64,000 bases of DNA, taken from Steinernema hermaphroditum. Taxonomy: Eukaryota; Nematoda; Chromadorea; Rhabditida; Steinernematidae. Every line of letters begins with the position of its first letter. Position 1 is the stretch's first letter. The position numbers and the translations under genes were made by a program. The stretch covers positions 13,950,001-14,014,000 of the forward strand of contig CM059621.1 in the NCBI GenBank assembly GCA_030435675.1, read 5' to 3'. Of the stretch, positions 10,044 to 20,551 are shown one piece after another. The notes below the pieces were generated by a model. The model searched no databases, was not told the DNA's origin, and saw nothing but the letters and a program-made list of their open reading frames with translations.

Positions 10044-11321
10044 TGTGTAACCGTGGGACCAGATGGGTTAGTACGTTCGGACGGTGATTGACTGCGTCGA
10101 CAGAGTATGCGTTCCAATTCCCCTACTGCATATTCTCCGCTTTCTTCGAGCCATTTTATGTTTATGTCCACGAAGGGCCACCTGGCGATCCGAAGCACCG
10201 AACCTTCAACGACTTCTCCGAGGGACTATTTATTTTATAGGCGTTATGCCGCTTACAGTAAGAGCCTAGCTTCTCAGCGCACATGCCGGTCTCTTCTTGT
10301 AATGTCACAGTGGGAGCAAATTCCAAGAAGATTAAAAGTTCGGTCAAAAAGCAGTTGGCTGCAAAGTAACCAAACTTAACAAACTTTAACGAAGGGTATA
10401 CAGACAACATGGACGACCAGCTAAGGTGCCAGCTAAGGTGCCTAGATTTCTCATGACTTCTCTGACCCCTTGATCCGCCTGCGCAACTCATTCACCGCCA
10501 CATTTATCTGTTTTTCCAAATGATAATCTTTTCCTTTATTTTTCGTAACTGCTACGATTAAGCGGGTTCTAGCTACGTGATTGTCGCGACAAACGTGTCT
10601 GCGATCTTCTTTGAGCCTCATTTCTGTTCATTGTTCTATTAATTGCATATCATTACAGTGCTAACTGTTTCTTGTCCAGCAGCAAGTCACCGGAAGACGC
10701 GTCCAACACGGCACTTTTTACTTGATCTTTAAGACCAAGCAAAAAGTGCAAACAGGCAACATCCGAACTTTACCAGTCTACGCCTTGGTCTCGCTACGAA
10801 GGATCTTTCCAGCGCAGAATATATTGGGTTGGAGCATTGAAAATGGGACACTTTTGTACATACATTTATTAGGTTGATGCAAAAGAAATGTCGATTTTTG
10901 TCAAAAAGAAAATTCATTATGAAAGTATGATAATCAAAAGCTGAATCCAAAAGATATCCATCATTAGTATCCCCGACTTCTCGCCCACGTCCACGCAGAG
11001 AATGAACGCCTTTTTCAAAGAATCAGTGCTGGTTTGGACTTGAAAAAGCTTGTGACTCAAATTTCGACTTCCTCACTTCTTTTGAATTTTTTTCTGCCAG
11101 GGAGTACTGCATCGACCGGAATAAGTAGTACTCAGATGGCGCGATGTCATGGCTATAAGGCGGTCGAAACGCTGTCCTTGATGTTGCGAAGGAGGATTCC
11201 AATCATAGTGATTGTTGTTGATTTTTTGCACATTTTACCTCTTGATTTCCACTACCATTTTCGCGCCATCTGACTACAACGACCCTTTTTTCACACCTAT
11301 TCATCTTTCAAATGGCGTTCA
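10044..11321. other. No gene; mariner-like end fragments
   Basis: Strings like ATTGGGTTGGAGCATTGAAA at 10827 and ATTAGGTTGATGCAAAAG at 10868, and ATTGGGTTGGTGCATTG near 9990, resemble mariner terminal repeats. No transposase frame. Otherwise featureless. Confidence 0.45.
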
Positions 11322-11333
11322 AGCATCTCGTAA
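11322..11333. repeat. Target-site duplication of the RTE element, 3' side
   Basis: AGCATCTCGTAA is repeated exactly at 14388-14399, on the other side of the element. Confidence 0.85.
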
Positions 11334-14300
11334 CATAACATAACATAACATAACATTTATTCCGTATCATTGATTTACATCAAGCGGATCCCATTATGTT
11401 CAACCATTGGCGCAGTGTCGTTCTTCTCGCTTGGTTCTGCCACGCTTGTGTCCTCAGCGCTTTTCGGATGTCGTCTCGCCATCTTGTTCTGGGTCGTCCG
11501 AGTGGTCTCGAAACGATTGGCCTCCAGTCAGTCAGGCGTTTCGACCACTTTTCTTCGGCTTCATTTGCGAGTTTCCACGCGTATTTCATCTTTCTCTTCT
11601 TTGCAGATTCCGCCACGTCAGATATCTTCGTCACTCCGCGCAGCCAATCGTTCGTCTTCTTGTCTACGAGACGAACGCCGACCATTCGCCGCTCCATCTT
11701 CCGCTGTGCGGTCGCAAGCCTCTTGCAGGCGGACTTCGTCAGCGCCCACGTCTCCGCTCCGTACAGCATCGCTGGAAGGACGCACATGTTGAACAGGCGC
11801 CGCTTCCATCTCATCTCGACGGTCGGATTGGTAAGGAACTGCTTGTACTGTTTGAAAACATTCCATCCACTGCAGATTCTTCGGCTCATTTCTTTTCCAT
11901 GGTCGCGAACAAGCCGGACTTCTTGACCCAAGTAGACGAAGGATTCCACACGTTCTACTTCACTTCCGTTCAGCAGGATCGACGTAGGTTCCGTTGACAT
12001 CAGCTTGGTTTTATTTGCGTTTATCTTCAGTCCAACTCGCTGCGATGCTTCGTTCAATTCATCCATCATCTTCTGGAGATCTTCGGCCGTTTCTGCGATG
12101 AGTGCGATGTCGTCGGCGAACCGTAAGTTTGATAGACGGCTTCCGTTGATGTTTATACCGACTTCTTCCCATTGCAGGTGCCGGAAGACATGTTCCAGTG
12201 TTGCAGTAAACAGTTTGGGGCTGATTGTGTCGCCTTGTCGTACTCCGCGTCTGATTTCAATTGGCACAGGTTCGTCGTTGATGTTCACCAGCGACGTGGC
12301 TTCTTGATATATCTTTTGCAGGAGCTTGGTAATCTGCCCCGGAACTCCTTGCTGCTGCACTGCGCTCCAAACTGCATTCAGCTCTACAGTGTCGAAAGCC
12401 TTTTCGTAATCCACGAAGACGATGAAGAGCGGGAGTCGGTATTCTCGCGAACGTTCTACTAGCTGATTGATTGCTTGTAGGTGGTCGATCGTCGAGAAGT
12501 TCTTCCGGAAGCCCGCCTGTTCCACTGGTTGCGCCGCATCCAGTATCCTTTCAATCCGCTTGGTAAGCACTTTTGTGAGTAGCTTGTAGATTGCGGAGAG
12601 AAGTGAGATCGGCCGGTAATTCTTGAGTTCCAGTGGATCACCTTTCTTGTGGAGCAGAATCGTCGACGAGTCGGCCATCTTCTGCGGGATCGAACAAGTT
12701 CGAAGGCACATGTTGAAGAGCTTCGTTAACCACGGTAACAGCACATGACTTCCTGTTTTCAACATTTCGACTGTAATCTTGTCGATTCCAGGAGCCGTTC
12801 CATTCCGCATCGTCTTCAGAGCTTCTCCGACTTCACTTATCAACAGATCCGGACATTCTTCCTGCGCCTCGTGTTCTTCATATTGAACGTCGACTGTGGA
12901 GGAATAAAGCGCTTCGTAGAATGCTTTTACCGTCCGTTTCAGTTGCGTTGTCGTCGAACACAAGTTGCCGTCGGCGTCACGGAGTCTTGTTAACCTTCTT
13001 CTTCCGATTGCAGCTTCTCTTCTCACATGTCGCAGTCCTCGGTTCCTTCGAATCGCTTCTTCGACAAGCCTTTGGTGGTGTTTCACGAGATCTTTCCTTA
13101 TCTCCCGCCGAATCAGTTTGTTGAGTTCGGTAAGGGCGATCCGTTCTGCGGCTGTTGATCTGCGATATTTCAGGTGACGACGTTGTGCGAAGAGTCGCTT
13201 CGTTTCTTCTGATAGTCGCGGCGACTTCTCTTCTGGTTCCCGGGCGAATTCTGCGGCAGACTGGACTTGTGCGACCAGATTTGCGTAATCTTCTGGAGAA
13301 TCTTGCTGGTTTGCACATGGCGTCATGGTGGTGAGTGCCATCCGGAAGAGATCCCGATTTAATCGATATTTCTTCTTCAGCGTCCGATCTTCATGCCGCA
13401 TCACTTCACGTTTGGGCGTCTGGATCACTGCACGTACGAGGCGATGGTCCGAACTTGAAATACAAGAGCCAAGGACGGTCGCAGATTGGAACCGAATGAG
13501 CCTGGAAGCGAGCACGAAGTCGATGCAGTTCTTCGTGTGCCCATTTGGTGAAATCCATGTCCATTTCCTGCCTGGCCTCGCCTTGAAGAACGTGTTGACC
13601 GCTCGTAGATGGTTTTCTTCGCAGAAATCCAGAAGTTGCTGCCCACGGACGTTCCGGTCGCCGTATCCGAAGTTCCCGACTGCTTCCTCGTCATCTTCTT
13701 CTTTTCTTCCGATCTTCGCATTGAAGTCTCCGAGCAGAGCGGGATACACCCGCAATCTTGGCGCGATTGCATCCCGTAAGGTACTGCTAGCACCCCTTTG
13801 TCCAGACATACTAGCAGCCCGTAGCTCTGAACGGAGCGTCTCCAAGAGGCTGTCGTATTCATCTTCTTCATCGTCACGCGTGGCTGAGGTTGGTGGTGCA
13901 TACACGGCGAACAGGCGTAGTAATTGCCGGCCAAACTTCAGGTCCAGCGCGGAGATTCGTGGCGATACTGGGCGGAAGGCTTCCACGAAGGGCTTCATTC
14001 GGCTACTGACCAGGAAACCGGTTCCGGAGACATCTTCACTGCTCTCTGGTCCTGCGTGATAGAAGCAGAAGCCAGAGTCACTCAGCTGCAACGATCCAGT
14101 TCCTCTCCATCGTAGTTCGGTCAGTGCGACGACATCAATGTTGATCCCTTCGAGTTCTTCTTGCAGCTCCAGTAGACGTTCACTTGACGCGAGTCGGCGC
14201 ACGTTGAGCGTTCCAATTGAGAGACGGCCAACGTTGGAGGGTTGGAACATACGTGCCCCTGCTGTTCCAAAGCTTCTGGGTCACGGGGTCCGCTGGCAGT

Positions 14301-14387
14301 GGGGGCTGAGGGGGATGACCGACCGCTCAAAACCCAGAGGAGAGGGGGATAACCGACCGCTCTCCACCGCTACACAAACGAGACTCC
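11334..14387 (-). mobile_element. Full-length RTE-clade LINE
   Basis: The element is about 3.05 kb, bounded by a perfect 12-bp duplication (AGCATCTCGTAA). On its own strand it runs from 14387 to 11334. It has a short 5' leader with a doubled ACCGACCGCTC motif, one long ORF, and a very short 3' UTR of about 45 bp ending in four to five copies of a 5-bp unit (CATAA as read on the plus strand, at about 11334-11356). A single ORF with AP endonuclease plus reverse transcriptase, a tiny 3' UTR and a microsatellite tail are the known hallmarks of the RTE clade. The exact duplication and intact frame indicate a recent insertion. Confidence 0.9.
11380..14250 (-). CDS. RTE-type endonuclease / reverse transcriptase polyprotein
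   Basis: An uninterrupted frame of 956 codons. Residues 1 to about 270 form the apurinic-like endonuclease (IGTLNVRRL near the start, then LTELRW, LLGDFNAKIG, and SSDHRLV at the C-terminal catalytic His). Residues about 450 to 720 form the reverse transcriptase, with NYRPISLLS, FVDYEKAFD, RRGVRQGDTISP and the catalytic FADD. The C-terminal part has the KKRRLF-to-WAL thumb and tail region. The enzyme nicks target DNA and copies the element RNA at the nick. No stop or frameshift is seen, so it may still be active. The start used is the first ATG of the frame. Confidence 0.9.
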   Translation of the reverse strand: MFQPSNVGRLSIGTLNVRRLASSERLLELQEELEGINIDVVALTELRWRGTGSLQLSDSGFCFYHAGPESSEDVSGTGFLVSSRMKPFVEAFRPVSPRISALDLKFGRQLLRLFAVYAPPTSATRDDEEDEYDSLLETLRSELRAASMSGQRGASSTLRDAIAPRLRVYPALLGDFNAKIGRKEEDDEEAVGNFGYGDRNVRGQQLLDFCEENHLRAVNTFFKARPGRKWTWISPNGHTKNCIDFVLASRLIRFQSATVLGSCISSSDHRLVRAVIQTPKREVMRHEDRTLKKKYRLNRDLFRMALTTMTPCANQQDSPEDYANLVAQVQSAAEFAREPEEKSPRLSEETKRLFAQRRHLKYRRSTAAERIALTELNKLIRREIRKDLVKHHQRLVEEAIRRNRGLRHVRREAAIGRRRLTRLRDADGNLCSTTTQLKRTVKAFYEALYSSTVDVQYEEHEAQEECPDLLISEVGEALKTMRNGTAPGIDKITVEMLKTGSHVLLPWLTKLFNMCLRTCSIPQKMADSSTILLHKKGDPLELKNYRPISLLSAIYKLLTKVLTKRIERILDAAQPVEQAGFRKNFSTIDHLQAINQLVERSREYRLPLFIVFVDYEKAFDTVELNAVWSAVQQQGVPGQITKLLQKIYQEATSLVNINDEPVPIEIRRGVRQGDTISPKLFTATLEHVFRHLQWEEVGININGSRLSNLRFADDIALIAETAEDLQKMMDELNEASQRVGLKINANKTKLMSTEPTSILLNGSEVERVESFVYLGQEVRLVRDHGKEMSRRICSGWNVFKQYKQFLTNPTVEMRWKRRLFNMCVLPAMLYGAETWALTKSACKRLATAQRKMERRMVGVRLVDKKTNDWLRGVTKISDVAESAKKRKMKYAWKLANEAEEKWSKRLTDWRPIVSRPLGRPRTRWRDDIRKALRTQAWQNQARRTTLRQWLNIMGSA

Positions 14388-14399
14388 AGCATCTCGTAA
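14388..14399. repeat. Target-site duplication of the RTE element, 5' side
   Basis: AGCATCTCGTAA, an exact copy of 11322-11333. Confidence 0.85.
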
Positions 14400-14990
14400 T
14401 GGTTGATTAATTAACGTTCACAAACGCTGTCGTGAGCTTCCGTATAGTTTGTTTTCAAATTCTGCTCAACACGCTCTTTAAATGCTGCGTTACCCAAAAT
14501 TTTAGGACGTTTTCCATGTGTTTCGTGTCCAAGGCTCTCATCGCCATCACGGAAACGCTGGAACAGAGCTATGCAAACCGAGACTTTGAAAAACTATCGA
14601 CCGAGACCAAATTAAAAGTCTCATCGAGACCGAAAGTGGCGGCTCGCCTTTGTCTTTGCCACGCGGGACTTGATGCACGAGAATAACGGGCGTTAGTTTA
14701 TAACACAAATTAAGTTCGTCACAAAGAACAAAATCGGTTAAAACAAGTTATCAAGCAACGGACGCGCTGAGTATCAATCGGTCACTTGGTCTCGACGCGA
14801 TCGACCGTTCAAATTTCATTTCCTCGCGCGTTCGTCCGCAGTCATAAGTGCTGTAACTCCGAAGTCCGCGCCGCCAGCCGAACTGAAGATGACTCTCCGC
14901 TCCGTTGGCTGCGTTGCGTTGGCGTTGCGCAAATTGCGCTCCAGTGCTCCGGCGAATGTGTCGCCTAACAGGGCGAAGCGGTTAACGCTT
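14400..14990. repeat. Intergenic with dispersed repeat, copy 2
   Basis: 14777-14850 matches the repeat at 2851-2930, and 14850-14890 matches 7945-7990. No gene is seen in the rest. Confidence 0.5.
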
Positions 14991-14992
14991 GC

Positions 14993-15502
14993 TTAGTGGC
15001 TAGGTGCGGCACAGGGCGGACGGACGATGGCAGTGGCTTCTTCATCAGGGTCTGTTGAATTCGGCTCAGGCGCCTCGCGGTACTTTCGTGGACGGGTTGT
15101 CGGTTTATCGTTCGAACGAGTCCTACAACACTCCTCATCCTCGGTGCCGAAGGGATGCTGCTTCGATCCGAACGCGTTCCGACTGACTTGCGTCGGAGTG
15201 GCGAACGGGAACGATGGTGGAGGGATGGGATCCCAGCACGGAGCAGAAGAGTGCAGTGGTGAATGTGGCTCGGAAATTTTGGATTTCGAGTCCTTCTCCT
15301 TAGAGCTAGAATCCTTATCCTTGCTGCTAGAGTCCTTTTCCTTGGAGCTCGGCCCATTGACGCACTGAGGCGTTCGTGGGCTCTGCTTTCCATTCTCGCG
15401 CTTCGATACTACTGACATGGCGAACTTATCTGGAACGACACACATGGTATTCACGACATTCACGCGTACAACAGTGTCGGGGCACCGTGTTATCCTCTCC
15501 AC
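14993..15502 (-). pseudogene. Possible retroelement C-terminal tail
   Basis: A minus-strand frame lies directly after the stop of the gag-protease ORF but in another frame. It begins with a segment (VVRVNVVNTMCVVPDKF) that loosely resembles the last part of gypsy-type integrases. It continues with a Ser/Lys/Asp-rich repeat (SSKEKD, SSKDKD) and a proline-rich end. Reverse transcriptase, RNase H and the integrase core, which should lie between, are absent, suggesting an internal deletion joined this tail to the protease part. The assignment is weak. Confidence 0.35.
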
Positions 15503-15512
15503 TCGAATCCAC

Positions 15513-17066
15513 TCAGTTTTTCCTGATATGTCCCATCAGTTCCTCCAGGCGGTGCTCGTTACTGTGCTCGATGGCCTCCTGCAGGTGAAGGGTGAACAGG
15601 AGATCACCATCATCGTCCCTTGAGAAACACGTGAACACTTTATTGTACGCATCTTCTTCCTTCGGCAGTACATCTCTATCATCGAACACATGGTCCACTT
15701 CGAAGGCGTATCCCAAGACAGTATCGCTTTCCAAGTGAATAATCATCGTGCCGGTGTTCTGGATAAACCAGAGAATGGGTCCTGGATCATTCCCGACCAA
15801 AGCAGATTCCACTCGGGCAACGTCACCGTCGATGTGGTTCGGCTCCATCATGTATAAGGCGTCCTTCTCTCGGTCGAAGTGAACCGTCAATACTTTAGAT
15901 TCCTTAGGTTGGACTCGAGTTGTGCGCAAAACGCGGACTGGAGTTGTTGGATTCTTCCCAGGGCGCTTGACCTCATGAAGAGATTGTAGGCTATGGTGAC
16001 TTCCGCTGTGGCGATCGAGGAACTCGAATGCAAGAAGGTCCAAAAGGTCCGTTCCCACGATCATGTCGTGACCGAAAGTGTCCGCGGCGACAGTAAATCG
16101 AATAGCAGAGAGTTGCGTTTGCTTATACTCTACTGGGAGAACGACTTCTCCAATGACTTTCAGTGGCTGTCCGTTCGAGGCGATGCATGGGCGTCTGTCC
16201 GTCACCTTAACGAGTGTTCGGTCTTCTCCAGCAACAGTTGTGTAACATCCTTGCAACAATATGAATATCGAAGCCCCGGTATCGAGGAATCCGCGCACAG
16301 TGAGGCCGTTTATCTCGAGCTGCAGCGTAAAAACGTATCCCCCTGACTCACTGTTCCGCTTCTCTTTCGGATTTTCCTTGTTTTTACCCTTTTCGTGTTG
16401 CACTTGGTTAGCGCGAGCATTGATGTTCGAAGTACGCATCTCGGTGAAACGAGGTGGGTTTAGTCGAGAAAACACTTGACCTTGCTGTCCAGAACGCTGT
16501 TCTTCCGTGTAACCTTTGTTACGTGCTGCATTTGCCGGGAATCCAGCGCTGGGCGGAGGGCGGAATATCTCAGCTTGCGTCTGCTGAGCCGGTCGACGAG
16601 CAGTGAAATCCTGGCGATATGTGGAACGCTGTATTTCGTTTCGACGAGTGCTGCTATGAATCGGCACTCGGCGGATAGCGTTCAGTTCGGTATTCATGCG
16701 TATTGTGTGAGCTACTGTCTCCTCAAACGACAGGTTCTGCAGCAAAGTCATGGCCGTGGACAACTGCGTGTTATTGATCCCGATACGGAAGTAGTAGCAA
16801 AGCAGCATCTCCGAGCTACTCTCATCAGCAGTGGGGAACGCCTTTTTAACTGTGTAAGCTACGCGGTGAGTGAGAGGTTTCAGATCCTTCAGTTCCTGTC
16901 TACGAGTTGAAGATACTTGTAGATTGAGGACTGTGTTCAGCTGGTTTGTCAATTTAGCAATTTGTTGGTTTGCAGCGGACTGTTGATGCACGAATGGTTG
17001 AATAGGATGTTGCCAAGCGGTGGTTTGCCAGTGCGGTTGGCAGTTAACGTCATTAATCATTGGCAC
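15513..17066 (-). CDS. Retroelement gag-protease protein, truncated
   Basis: A 517-codon frame. The first 230 residues are gag-like (Gln- and Arg-rich, no clear zinc knuckle). From about residue 245 an aspartic protease can be read: LTVRGFLDTGASIFIL holds the catalytic DTG-A motif, and HDMIVGTDLLDLL is the downstream hydrophobic-G-D motif of retropepsins. The remaining 150 residues are an unassigned spacer. In Ty3/gypsy-type elements reverse transcriptase would follow; here a stop and a different frame follow at once. No long terminal repeats could be placed on either side. The frame itself is intact, so it may be young or under some constraint. Confidence 0.7.
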   Translation of the reverse strand: MPMINDVNCQPHWQTTAWQHPIQPFVHQQSAANQQIAKLTNQLNTVLNLQVSSTRRQELKDLKPLTHRVAYTVKKAFPTADESSSEMLLCYYFRIGINNTQLSTAMTLLQNLSFEETVAHTIRMNTELNAIRRVPIHSSTRRNEIQRSTYRQDFTARRPAQQTQAEIFRPPPSAGFPANAARNKGYTEEQRSGQQGQVFSRLNPPRFTEMRTSNINARANQVQHEKGKNKENPKEKRNSESGGYVFTLQLEINGLTVRGFLDTGASIFILLQGCYTTVAGEDRTLVKVTDRRPCIASNGQPLKVIGEVVLPVEYKQTQLSAIRFTVAADTFGHDMIVGTDLLDLLAFEFLDRHSGSHHSLQSLHEVKRPGKNPTTPVRVLRTTRVQPKESKVLTVHFDREKDALYMMEPNHIDGDVARVESALVGNDPGPILWFIQNTGTMIIHLESDTVLGYAFEVDHVFDDRDVLPKEEDAYNKVFTCFSRDDDGDLLFTLHLQEAIEHSNEHRLEELMGHIRKN

Positions 17067-17185
17067 AGAATGCGCTGGTAATTGTCCTTACCACGAAGGA
17101 GCCATTCGTGCGCTGTGCGGCATAGCCATCTGAGGAAGAGCGCAGCTGCTCAGGGACGTTGCTCTTGCCAGTCCCTGCGGATGCG

Positions 17186-17860
17186 ACAATTTTTCGAGAC
17201 TCGGGATCGAGATCGAAAGATCGAAGAAATTGCTCGAAATTTCGAGACTCGAATAACACCTCTGGTTGTCAGCACATCAGTAGAGATATACTGCGCGGAA
17301 TTTTGAAAACACATAGACTAGATTTGTTCTTCATTTTGTCCGTCTGTCGCGTTAGTGTCTGGGCACCCGAGGTTGTGGGCGAGCGAAGCGAGCCCTATAT
17401 TCATTTTTGTGCATGGCCTAACCTCCAGGCTTAGCTTAGGCTCCGGCTTAAACTTAAACCTGCTGATTTCATGCGAGCCTGAAGGGCGAGCCCTGTTGTT
17501 GTGGTGGCTTCGGCAAACCCCGGCTTAGCTTAAGCTCCAGCTTAAACTTAAGTCTATTGGTTTAAAGCGAGTCCTACAGTCGTTGTGGCTTAGGGCGAAA
17601 GCAAGGAACGGGTCTGGCCGGGCACTAAGGGTTGTAAGAGTAAGCTAAGAGGATTGCACGCGTAAATCGCGTGGGGGTCAGCGAGATGGGGGTCGGCTGC
17701 CTCAAATGACGGAAGCAGCGGTCTCGAGTCGATAAATGTCGTCGTTCCAACTACCCACCCCTTTCCGAAAATTTTCGACACTCGAGATCGACATTTCGCC
17801 GAGTCTCGGGAACGAAAGACCGATTTCGAAGTTTCTAGACTCGAATAACATCTCTGCATA
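17186..17860. repeat. Cluster of diverged direct repeats
   Basis: Two related pairs are interleaved. A block of about 75 bp ending TCGAGACTCGAATAACA occurs at 17186-17262 and again, diverged, at 17769-17857. Between them GGCTTAGCTTA-GCTCC-GCTTAAACTTAA occurs at 17429 and 17521 as a tandem unit of about 92 bp. No coding potential. These could be pieces of an LTR or leader of the neighbouring retroelement remnant; that is inference. Confidence 0.5.
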
Positions 17861-18072
17861 GAGTCCAGAGATCTGATTCGCAACTCATTTCAAAATTCAC
17901 GGATCTCCTTCCTTTTTTCCTCTGACGTACTTGTGAAGACGACGACCCCATAGGAACACATAAGACCAATTTATCGTCCAAACCACGTAGCGCAACTCCA
18001 GTTTCAGTACAGCGGTTCTCAGTTAATCGGGGGCATGTTATATTCTGAAAGTATCCGTTGACAGTTCATTGT

Positions 18073-19242
18073 TCACATGAAGTTCTCCTTACGCAAAAAC
18101 ACTTCGTTGAGAGTCGCCTTCAGATCTGAAAGCTTGTTCATTTCTTCGTGGTGAGGAAGTTCCAGTTCTGGAAGACTTTCGCGTTCAACTCGAAGCAGAG
18201 TCACGTGGTCGTTGAAGCGATACTCGTCGTCGAATTCGCTCTCGGAGGAATAGTAGCCGAAAGATTCGCGGTTCTCGAAACCGAGCGCAGTCGAGATCGA
18301 TCCTTCGTCATCAAATATATAAGCTGGAAAACGTGGTTCATGAAGTTGAGTTTAAGTGTGCAAATAATGCTCACCGGAACCGTCAGCTTCTTGTTCCATC
18401 GAAGTTTCGAGTCCACAAGCGGTTGAACAATCTGAAATCACAAAATCAACATAATAGCGTTCTTCTTGAAATAATCTGAACATACGGGAAGGCAATTGGG
18501 TGACCGAAACAGTATTGAAGGTTGAACAAACGGAATGGTCCGATGCTGCCGCTTCCAGAGGAACAATAGGATCGGTGACGCAGCATTTCGAGTCGACATC
18601 CTCCGAATCCATCGTAGCCTGCGTTGAGAACTCTAAACACAAGTAGATACTTTCACATTGAATATGACTTACCCGAAATCTGAGTTTCTGCCGTCCTCAA
18701 CAACTGCACTGCGGACAGCGGAAATTGGGTAGAAAACTCACAAAATGGCACTGAAAAACAAGAATACTCTGAAGTAACGAGCGGAACTAACCAGTTCGTT
18801 TGACAGTTATGTTGGCACCTTCGGAATTCATCGTTCCATTCACGGACAACCGCCGGAAGGCAGTTGAGAGATCATTCAACTCTGTGAAGCAAGTAATTTG
18901 AAACGGAATGGAAGAGAGATGCTTACGTGAACCAATAGACTGCAGTTCGAACGCACCGACTTTGTCGAGTATCTTCGACCGTTTGACGCTCTTGGGGGGA
19001 ATTTTCAGGGACGCGATTTCGTGTGGGCTCCGTTCAGGGGGAATATATGAAAAGGAACGGTTATGATCTAAGCATAAAAGCAAGAACTCACAAGGACTGT
19101 CAAGACTCGAGCCGAGGAGTGCTTTCTTTTTACGGATCCCCTCCTCTGTCCGTTTCGCGTCGATCTCATGCAACTTCGAGAAGTCCGGCACGGTCAAGTT
19201 CTTCTCCTCGCCGAAGACCGTAAACACCGTAATCGTCTTCAT
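18073..19242 (-). CDS. Unrecognised Ser/Glu-rich protein, multi-exon
   Basis: The minus-strand gene starts at the ATG at 19242 and ends at TGA 18073-18075. The first exon (19242-19092) joins at phase 1 to one starting at 19067. Four or five further short exons follow, with GT-AG introns of 25-50 bp near 18925, 18790, 18655, 18475 and 18360. The N-terminus reads MKTITVFTVFGEEKNLTVPD, then DFSKLHEIDAKR; the middle has SYIPPERSPHEI and IPPKSVKRSKILDKV; the last exon is acidic (SSESEFDDEYRF) and ends with a predicted helix. No domain is recognised. The DFSKLHE helix loosely recalls the microtubule-binding repeat of NUSAP-like proteins, but this is too weak to name it. Probably a disordered nuclear or cytoskeletal protein. 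Confidence 0.55.
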
Positions 19243-20548
19243 TCGACCGCTCCAGTCGAAATTTCACAGCGAACTGATTTCGGCATGTCCCGTATTGCAA
19301 CAAGTAGACAATAGACGTTAGACATCTAGACAGAAGATGGACTTCCTTCAGACAACCATCGTCTGGATTTGTAAATTGAGTGGAAGAGCACGAATAGCGC
19401 GTCCTCTGATGTCGAGGTGTTTTTTTCGATGGGTAATTCGATAGTTGTAGTAGGCATAAATAGCCTACTGCGAGAGTACGATAAAATCCAGGAAGTTTGT
19501 GCATTCAAAGGGACGATTATTTCAGGCGATTTTCGTTTTCTGGAAAATTCTGAACATGTGATGAAAGTGATTTGAATGCTTAATCGTTCCAAGACGCAAC
19601 CTTAACGCGTCTCACTCGCTTTGCCTACATTCCTATGTCTGCTCATGGGATCACTGACAGATTTTGTCGAAATTGTCCTATTTATATTTTCGTTGCTGTC
19701 GTTATTTGGGGCGTGCCTCAAGTATCTTTCAATTTTGAGACGGTTTGCGCGATAAAGTGCACGGTTAGCGATATGGCGATCTCTTGCAGGATTCGTTGTG
19801 AACGAGTGACTTGTGTATTTTATAGTGCGTAGGTTCGTTCCAAATCAGCAAGTTTCTCGGATATGGATCATCTGAGGGCATTTGACCTGCGTTTCCGTGC
19901 TATCAAAGTGTGCCAGGGCGACGCTGCTTTCGCGTGTTGTTATTCATAGCCTCCCTAGCCCTATACCGTGGTGCTGTATTCGTATACTAAATTTCCCTTG
20001 TTTTTGTGACTGTTGAAATTTGAACTCATAACGCTGAGTTCGTGTCACCACGTTAAGGACAGCCAGTACCACACTCGTTCTGATTTCATGTGTAGAAATA
20101 AAAAAAACAACAACAAAGTCGATGTTCGATATCCTGGGGTGCCATGATGACTCTCATTGGTACAAATGATTGTATTATTACGAGCGTTCTACAATTGATG
20201 GCAGTCAAAATGTATTTGAGGCTGTGTTGTGAACGTGAGATTCCGATGTAGTATTCTGGAAAGCAAAAGTTCTGGTGCTTTCTCCCATATACCAATCATC
20301 TGCTGCCTGGAGTGATTTACGGTTTTTGTGTCGTTGAAAGGGCTTTCGTATCGTAAAACCATCGTACGCTTTCGCACATTTGCTTTATAACATTTCTGTT
20401 TTTGCCGAAATCATTGTTCATAAAATCGTCATTTCCTTAATATGTAGCATATTTCATTCTCTTTGCAGTCGCTATTCTCTGGCGTACGCGTCATGGCATG
20501 TGCGTTTTTTACCAAGATTTTTTTGTGATAGATGTTTCGCTTCAGGTC
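19243..20548. other. Intergenic region upstream of exportin-1
   Basis: Only short frames on both strands. No repeat copy was recognised. Promoter elements for the two flanking genes presumably lie here; none can be pointed to. Confidence 0.4.
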
Positions 20549-20551
20549 ATG
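20545..20551 (+). promoter_or_regulatory. Probable trans-splice acceptor of exportin-1
   Basis: TTTCGCTTCAG ends at 20545, three bases before the start codon at 20549. A 3' splice site with no matching donor directly ahead of the first coding exon is the usual mark of a nematode trans-splice site. A cis intron from a non-coding 5' exon is the alternative. Confidence 0.5.

Noticed and set aside
11396..14059. Several plus-strand frames of 100-244 codons
   Set aside because: All lie antisense to the intact RTE polyprotein and show only reverse-complement composition.
17186..17860. Pair of LTRs for the gag-protease remnant
   Set aside because: Both copies lie on the same side of the ORF and do not have TG...CA ends.
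18073..19242. NUSAP-like or Bora-like cell-division protein
   Set aside because: Only one short helix recalls NUSAP, and no Bora motif is present; too weak to name.
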